Shown here: positions 36,701-45,700 of the stretch, piece by piece | How the letters are laid out: each line of letters opens with the position of its first letter | How positions within the stretch are numbered: position 1 is the stretch's first letter | Origin: Gibbula magus | Lineage: Eukaryota; Mollusca; Gastropoda; Trochida; Trochidae | Direction of reading: 5' to 3' | Assembly: GCA_936450465.1 (NCBI GenBank) | Contig: OW388291.1 | Coordinates: 81,605,436 to 81,669,435 of the forward strand | Length of the DNA stretch: 64,000 bases | Made by a program: the position numbers and the translations under genes | Notes under the pieces: generated by a model | What the model was told of the DNA's origin: nothing | The model's input: the letters and a program-made list of their open reading frames with translations, nothing else | Databases searched by the model: none

Positions 36701-39700
36701 GTTTGATGTTGAATAGAAGATACTAAACAACCTTACATGTATAACCATTTACATAAACTAAAATTTGTACAGTTGTTTTTGTTTTTCTCATCATTCCTGG
36801 CCCACTTGTACAATTGTGTCGTCACCTTCTTCACTTATATTATTGTGCTCAAAAAGGACAAGCTTTCTCATGAATATAATTTTGAGAGCAAGCACTCTTT
36901 TGATTAGAATTCGAAACACTTGTTCCTAAATTTTTAGTTAAAGTTGTGGACCTTGAATCTTCAATTTAACTTGGTACAAATAACAGTTTTCTTGTAAACC
37001 ATTTCACATAGGTGAAGGTGAATGAAATTATGGATGATTGAAAGTCAGTTAGGAAATACCACTTTTGACAGTATTATGATGCTTGAATCTGTAGCCATCA
37101 ACAGCTATAATGATCAAATGGAGTAATGGCAGATGGCTGGAGTATGTGGGCCATGCTCACTCTAACCTTGTTCGATATTGCTGTATCTTCCATGGGCGTG
37201 TGTATATAGTGCTATGTAACACATATTGTAATGATATGTAAATAGTTCAAGGATACATTTATCAGTAAGATCCTCCAGGTAGAGGCCGGTCACCCATCTG
37301 GCAGCATCCTGTGCGGGCCCATTGTTGCTGATTCTTTTTCAGAAGGGATCCTCCTAGGGGTACATATAGCATAAAAATCCTATTTTTTGAGTTATGACAG
37401 TTAGAATTTAATATTTTTAATAAAATAACCGTAAAAATAATAAATTACTAAAAAATAAACATTTGGACCACCCTAAGTGGGCCCCTACCCTGGCGGTTGC
37501 TAGTGACGCCAAGGGCAGATAACTCTAACTCACCATTTATAAATCTGTCATTCGAGAGAGAAGACGTGTTTCAGAATTTGTTCAGTGTCGCAGATTTTCT
37601 TAAGAAATGGACCAAGATCTCAATACTGTAGGAGTGGTAACCTTTTCTTATATTGTCTCGGCAGAGTTTCTCCATTGATTGTCGCATTCTTTACCTCGTA
37701 ATTATGTTTTTTACCTTGTCTATGTGGTCAGTTTGACTACGTGGCGGGAAAAAACGACCATCATGGCGGCCCTTTTGTATTTTTCGTTTCTCTTTCCCCA
37801 GAGTTCGAAAGTGTTTTGGGGTCGTTTATGTTGGTGTACGATAGGTTTATGTAGGATGCACGGCAGTTTCCATCCCTTTCTGGTCAGTTTAGCTTTCCGA
37901 TCGGGATTGGCACTTAGTCGTTTTTTCATGTCAGCCATGTTTGTTTACATGTTTTTCATTCAGGCATCAGGTACGTATCAATGGCTTGCATTTATTATTA
38001 TCACTATGCAGGACTATTATAACTACCTCAATCAGGGTTCCTAACCCCTCCGGTGCCCGAGGTGTCTCCCAAAATTCCGGCAGCCCGAGAGCTGCCGGAG
38101 ACGGGGGTTCACTGCCTGCAGCCAAACATCCCAGTAGGTGGGCGTCTGTCGAGGTTCCTTCCGGCTTGGTCCAAGGTAACCGACAACCCCTGGGTCCTGT
38201 CCAAGCTCAGGGACGGACACCTGCCTCGGTGGAAGGTCGAGCCACCGGTTTTCTCCGGGATACGGTACACACCGGTCCCCTCTGTGCCGGAGAAAGCCGA
38301 AATCCTCAGGTCCAAGCTGCGAGCTTTGCTCCAGAAGTCGGCCATAGAGGTGGTCCCCCCAGGTCAGGAGCAGAGTGGATATTATTCCACCTACTTCATT
38401 GTTACCAAGAAAGACGGGGGGTTCAGACCGATCCTCAACCTCAAGTATCTCAACCTGAAGATAGAGGTTCCATCGTTCAAGATGGAGACTTTGAGGTCGG
38501 TCATAGCGTCCGTAGAGGCAAACGAGTGGCTTTCCTCGATAGACCTCAAGGACGCATATCTCCACGTCCCAATGCACCCAGAGTTCAAGAAATATCTGAG
38601 GTTTGCTATCAGTTCACGGTTCTACCCTTCGGCATCTCTACGGCGCCAAGGGTGTTCACGAAACTTATGTTGATTCCCGCTCAGGTCGCCAGGGCACGAG
38701 GTCGATTTTGTCACCCGTACCTGGACGATTGGTTGGTCAGGGCGCTGTCTCAGGCTTTGAACCAGGCGGCCACCACGGAGATTATCAACTTGTTGGTATC
38801 CCTGGGCTGGATAATCAACCTGAAGAAATCGGACCTGAAGCCCTCTCAGGATCAGATCTTCCTCGGGGCCAGGTTCCAGACGGATCTGAAGACGGTATCT
38901 CTCGCTCCAGACCGAGTTCTGAAGGTTCAGAGGGCCACGCTTTTGTTCCTAGAGTCCCACAGTCACACTGCTCGCAGACCAGCTACTGGGGTTCACAGTG
39001 GACGTGGTTTACAGAGCTCGACTTCGGATGAGACCAGTTCAGCAGGCTCTAGCCAGTCTGTGGTCTCATTCCGAGAGTTACGAGAAGCAGCTCGAGACTC
39101 CGGGGTGGCTCTCGCAGCATCTTTTATGGTGGACCAGTTCAGAGAACCTCGCGAGGGGTATCTCTCTGGTGACGCCAGTGCCCTCGTGCACAGTCCAAAC
39201 AGACGCTTCGCTCTCGGGCTGGGGAGGGGTCTTAGGGCCCCACTCGGCGTCGGGGCTTTGGTCCCAGGCCGAGGCCAGCCTGCACATCAACGTGTTAGAG
39301 CTGAAGGCAGTCAGGCTGGTGTTCGAACGCTTTCAACAGAGGCTTCGTCATCAAGTGGTTCGTCTAGAAATGGACAACCAGACAGCCATGTCGTACATCC
39401 TGAAGCAAGGCGGGACAATGTCCCCAGTACTTCTTCAGGAGTCATGGGAGTTCCTCCTGTGGTGCGACAAGTTCGACATCACAGTCCTACCGGTTAATCT
39501 TCCGGGGGTGGACAATGTGAGGGCGGACGCGCTATCGCGCAGAATCCTTGCCCCACACGAATGGATGCTCGACCCGGAGATATTCGCAGCTATCTCCGGG
39601 TTGTTCGGGTCATTCCAGGTGGATCTGTTTGCGTCAGAGATGAACAATCAGACCCCAGTGTATTGCTCCCGGCTGGCAGACCCAAGGGCGGTGGCTGCGG

Positions 39701-42700
39701 ACGCATTCGCGCTAGAATGGACCGGCAGAGTACTGTGGGCCTTCCCACCAGTGCCTCTGATTTCCAAGGTCCTGTCACAGCTAGCGGTTCAGCCAGCTCG
39801 TCTGCTGGTGCTGCTCACGCCGCTGTGGATTGCGCAGTCCTGGTTTCCACTGGTACTCAGGTTTCTGGTTTCGCCACCTGTGCTGTTACCGTGTCGACCA
39901 GGACTGCTGGCTCAGGAGGGCAAGCCACACCCCAAACCAGAGGTTCAATGGGTGGCTTGGCCTCTATCCGGAATCGCCTCCAAGAGGACGGTATTCCTGC
40001 ACGAGTTGCAGACACAATACTGGCTTCGAGGAGGGATTCGACAAACGTTCAGTACGAGGATAGATGGGCCTGTTATGCGCGCTGGTGTAGAGGTAGAGGG
40101 CTGCCAGATCCCTTTTCTACGTCTCTAGTGGCGGTTCTGGAATTCCTTCAATCCAGACTAGATGCTGGCTTAGCCGCATCGACAGTCAGGGGATATTCCA
40201 CAGCCATCTCTGCTTTTCACATACCGGTGGATGGTGCCCTCCTAGGTGCCCATCCCCTGGTCCAGCGCTTCTTAGCAGGTGTGGACAGAATCCGACCTCC
40301 TGTGAGGCGGATCAGCCCTTCATGGGACCTATCCATAGTACTAGATTGGCTGTCAGGACCCAAGTTTGGGGACCTGGCAAGCCTTTCTCTGCAGTTACTA
40401 ACTTGGAAGACGGCCTTCCTTGTGGCGGTCACGTCCGGCAGGCGGGTAGGAGACATCCATGCGATGTCCTCCGATCCCGAGTTGACTGTCTTTCACAGAG
40501 ACAGAGTCAGCATTAGACTGCCGGACTCCTATCGCCCGAAGGTCGATCATTCTTTTCACATTACTGCTCCTATTGAGCTGCCCGCGCTACACCAGCCGGC
40601 AGCCTTGGGTTCAGTAAGTTCTCGCCCCCATATTCTGGATGTGCGCAGAACTCTTAAGAAATATCTTTCCCGTACTGCCACAGTCAGACGGGATAAGCAG
40701 CTTTTCTGTTGTTATGGCGGAGCCAGCCCAGGGGCTCCCGCCTCCAAACAGACGATATCGAGGTGGATTGTGTCGGCCATTGTACTGGCTTACATCCATA
40801 AGGGCATGAGCCCGCCTGAAAGTCTGAAGGCTCATTCGGTTAGGGCAGTAGCGACGTCAAAAGCGTTCGCTGCGCCCTGCCCATCGAAGAGATCTGCTCC
40901 GCAGCTATCTGGAGCCGTCCGAGCACGTTCATTCGGCATTATCAGCTGGATAAGCACTCCAGAGAGCGTGCTCGGTTCGGCCAGACAGTTCTCTCCAGTG
41001 GGCAGAGTCATAACTCCTCTAGCTGAATGAGCTTTCCGAGGTTGTTTTTAACTTTGTCACTGTTGTTGGTACTAACATCACGAAGTGCACTCCCGAAAGA
41101 GAATCAAAACCCTGCATATGAGACAGGGGGCTGCTTCTCAGGGGTTTTAGTAGGGGTGTTTATGCCATTTTTTGTGTCGTTCCCAATGTGATGAAGGAAT
41201 AAAGACATGAATTGACAGTGGCGCATTATCTTTTCATGGTAGCAGAGCTGTGGTTGGCGTTCTCTAATTACAAGGCGTGTGTGTGATAGACTGTGTTGAA
41301 AACTGTGAGTAGACAGGTTGATAAACAATGGCGGCCAGTAACTATCGAATTCCACCGGCATTTTCTGAGAGTAAACCATATGTGAGATGGGTGGAAGAAA
41401 TACGAGTGTGGCAAACAGTGACTGATTTAGATGATAAGAAGCAAGGGCCAGCTATTGCTCTTTCGTTGCCAGAAACTGAGGGTGGTGTGAGAGATAAAGT
41501 TTTCTCGGAAATTGGTGTTGACAAGCTGAACTGTAACACAGGTGCAGATACGTTGATAGCATTTCTTGATACAATTTACAAGAAGGATGAGTTAGCGGCG
41601 GCTTATGAAATGTACACTGAATTTGATAGATACAGAAGAACAAATGAACAAATGGAAATGTATGTGACTGAATTTGAAAAGTTGTATAATAGATCAAAGA
41701 AATTTGGAATGACTTTGCCTGAATCAGTGTTAGCATTTAAACTGTTGGATGGAGCATGTCTTGAGCACAAGGACAGACAACTTGTTTTGACTGGTGTTAA
41801 CTATAATGAGAAAGAACTGCTATTCAAACAAATGACTTTGTCGCTGAAGAAATTTTTTGGAAGACAATCTATGCCTGCTGTTTCAGATTCATCAGGTAAT
41901 GCACCATGTAATATCAAAGTGGAGCCTGCATACTATGCAGCAGAGGAAGAAGCTTACTACACAAACAGATTCCGAGGAAGAAGGCGAAACTTCCCACATC
42001 GAGGTACATTTAAGAGACGAGCATTCTCTCAAGACAGCAGATCAAGGCGAGTCACCAATCCAACAGGTTATGATGGTCAACCACTCAAGTGTAAAATCTG
42101 TGAGTCCAAATTTCACTTTGCAAGAACTTGCCCTGATTCTTATGAGAACATGGAGCGAAGAGATAAGGAAGATGAAATCACCCTGTTCACTGGGAGTAAA
42201 GCGGAAGAGATGCAAGTTTTACTTGGTGAATCTATCAATGCTGCTGTGTTGGACAGTGGTTGCAGCTCTAATGTAACTGGTGAAACGTGGATGAGAACAT
42301 ACTTGGACACATTAGATGAAGGAAAATTAGAGCAAGTGAAGAAAAGTGAGAGTACCACAACATTCAAATTTGGTGATGGGAAAAGATTACAAAGTAAAGG
42401 TAAAGTGACATTTCCATGTCAAATAGCAGGAAAACAATGTAATCTAACTACTGATGTGATAGAAAGTGACATTCCTCTATTATTATCCAAACCATCAATG
42501 AAATCTGCCAAAATGATAATTGATTTGGAGAATGACACAGCGAACATTTTTGGACAACATGTAGATCTTCAGTGCACGTCCTCGGGACACTACTGCATCC
42601 CTCTTGGAGATCAAAGACTTCCAGTAAACAAAACACTTGAAGTATTCTACTCAATGGATGATAAAACAGAAGAGGAGAAAAGAAAAATTCTTCTAAAACT

Positions 42701-45700
42701 TCATAAGCAGTTTGCACATCCAACCTCGAAGAGACTTACAATGTTGCTAAAAGATGCAGGAGCATTTGATGAGAGTTGTCAGAGAATTATAGAAGAAATT
42801 TCAACAAATTGTGACACATGCAAGAGATATAAGAAGACACCTGCCAGACCTGTGGTGTGTCTTCCTTTAGCAAATGAACTAAATGAAGTTGTAGCTATGG
42901 ACCTGAAAGAATGGAAGAGTGGTGTGTACTTCCTGCATCTTATTGACTTGGCAACAAGATTCAGCTTAGCGGCAGTGATAAAAGATAAGAAACCATCGAC
43001 AATTATCAACAAGGTTATGACACTCTGGATTGGAAGCGGTATGGGACCTCCAAGGAGATTTCTGGCTGATAACGGAGGTGAATTTGCAAATGAAGAATAC
43101 CGGGATATGGCTGAAAATCTGAATGTTGAAGTGTGGAATTCAGCTGGAATGAGCCCTTGGCAAAATGGCATATGTGAAAGAAATCATGCAGTGGTAGATG
43201 ACTGTGTGAAAAAGATTTTAGCTGATAACCCTGATTTGGATCTAGAAGTTGCTTTAGTGTGGGCAGTGAATGCAAAAAACTCACTTCATATGGTACATGG
43301 TTGGAGTCCTTACCAGCTTGTTTTTGGGTTTAATCCAAACCTACCATCTGTACTGAATAGCAAACCACCAGCCCTGGAAGGAAGAACAATCAGTCAAAGA
43401 TTTGCTGATCATCTGAATGCCTTGTATGCCGGTAGACAAGCTTTTATACAAGCCGAATCTTCAGAGAGAATACGCAGAGCACTTAGACATCAAATAAGAG
43501 CTTCAGGCACTGTTTTCCAGACCGGTGACAGTGTGTATTACAAGAGAGATGACCAGTGGAAGGGACCAGGAAAAGTACTGGGGCAAGATGGAAAGGTTGT
43601 GTTTGTTAGGCACGGAAGTGTTTATGTACGTGTACATCCATGCAGGCTCATAAAAGCTGGTGAAGAATTTAAAACATGTGATGAAACTCCTTCTGTAGAA
43701 AGCCTTGCTTCAAATGGAACCAAACAACCTGAAGTTGAGGACATCGACGAGCGCCCTGAAGATACCCTATCTACTCAGATTGAACCTGAGATCACTCAGA
43801 ACACTCAAGATCATATATCTATGTTGAAACTTCCAAAACCAAAACAAGTGATTAGGTACAAACTGAAAGGAACAGACAGCTGGATTGAGTCAGACGTCAT
43901 CAGCAGAGGTGGAAAAGTAACTGGAAAGAATCGTTCTTGGTTCAATTTGTGTGACAAAAATAGTGCAGAGATTAAAGCAATTGATTTTCAAAATCAGGTG
44001 GATCAGTGGCACACTGTTGATAGTTGTGAAAGTATTGCTGACAACTTGCTTTCTACTCAAGAAGAGGAAGTAAACGTCGTAACTGATAACAGATCTGACA
44101 CTCATGCAGTTCGAGAGGCGAAGAGAGTTGAATTGGAAAATTGGAGGAATTTCAAAGTGTATGATGAAGTTACGGATCACGGACAGCCTAGAATATCAAC
44201 AAGGTGGGTCATTACAGAGAAACAAGTGGAGGGTCACACAGTTACAAAGGCCAGATTGGTTGCTCGAGGGTTTGAGGAACAGGAAACTGTACAGACAGAT
44301 TCACCTACTGCAGGTAAAGAGACATTAAGATCAGTAATTGCAGTGTCAGGTGCCTGCGGCTGGCAATGTAGGACGATAGACATTAAGGCAGCCTTCTTAC
44401 AAGGGAATACAATCAACAGAGAAATGTTTCTTGTGCCACCCACAGAGGCAGATGGAGAAATCGAAGGCAGCTTATGGAAGTTAAATAAATGTGTGTATGG
44501 CCTGAGTGATGCATCACGCTCTTGGTACTTCAGTGTTCGAGATGAGCTTCTCAAGTATGGCTGTCAGCAATCTCAAATCGACCCTGCCTTGTTCTATCTA
44601 CGTGAGGATCATTCCTTGTTGGGTTTGTTTTTGATGCATGTTGATGACTTCATATGGTCAGGTACCTCCCAATTCAAGGATAATGTTATTGATAAGCTAC
44701 AACATACGTTCAGAGTTGGTAGCCAGGAGAGTGGTATGTTCAGGTACATTGGTCTGTCCATTAAGCATGATGAAGACTCCATCTCCATGGATCAGTACTT
44801 GTATATCAACAGTCTACAGCCCATCCCACTACATGGAAACCGTGCCTCACAGAAAACTGCACCCTTGAACAAAGATGAAACAACAAAGTTTCGTAGTGCT
44901 GTTGGACAAATCATGTGGCTTGTTAATCAGACAAGACCAGATATTGCTTTCGATGCACTGGAACTCAGCATGGCAATGAAAGAACCAAAGATCGAAGATA
45001 TAGTGAAAATAAACAAAGTGATTAAGAAACTGAAACTAAATAACTGTCATGTTAATTTTCCAAAGTTGGGAGAATTCAACAATCTACGTCTCTCTCTGTT
45101 CTGTGATGCATCATATGCAAACTTGGGAGATGGTGTTTCTAGTGCATCTGGTCATGTCGTTTTTCTTACAGGTGAAAATGATCTTAGCTGCCCTATTGCC
45201 TGGAAATCATGTAAGATCCGGAGAATTGTCAAGAGTTCACTAGCTGCAGAGACATTGTCAATGGTGGAAGGATTAGACACAACATTATATATTGGGCATC
45301 TCCTCAGTGAAATAATGTTTGGAAATTCAGAACAGAATGTCATACCTGTTGACTGTTTCACAGACAACAAATCGTTACATGACAATATCCATTCAACAAA
45401 ACTAGTCAGTGAAAAGAGACTGAGAATAGACATAGCTTCAATTAAACAAATGGTACAAAGAAATCAAATCTCTAGTGTCTCCTGGATTGAAACCAGTCAT
45501 CAGATATCAGACTGTTTGACCAAACGTGGGGCCTCATGTGAGAAACTGGTGGACGTTCTTAAACGAGGAAAATTGAGACTATAAATAATATGAACAATTT
45601 CCTCCTTGTGCTCAACTGGGCACTCTGTATACAAAGACTCTAAGCTCAAGTGGAGAATGCTTCAATCTTTTACAACAAACTCTTTTATATCTTTGTATAT

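Noticed and set aside
37679..38044. 121-codon frame as DIRS gag
   Set aside because: It is hydrophobic with no gag-like motif, and much shorter than a gag protein.
37941..39497. 518-codon frame as a single DIRS protein
   Set aside because: Only its middle (about 38605-38965) carries RT motifs. The N- and C-terminal parts are out of frame with the RT start and RNase H.
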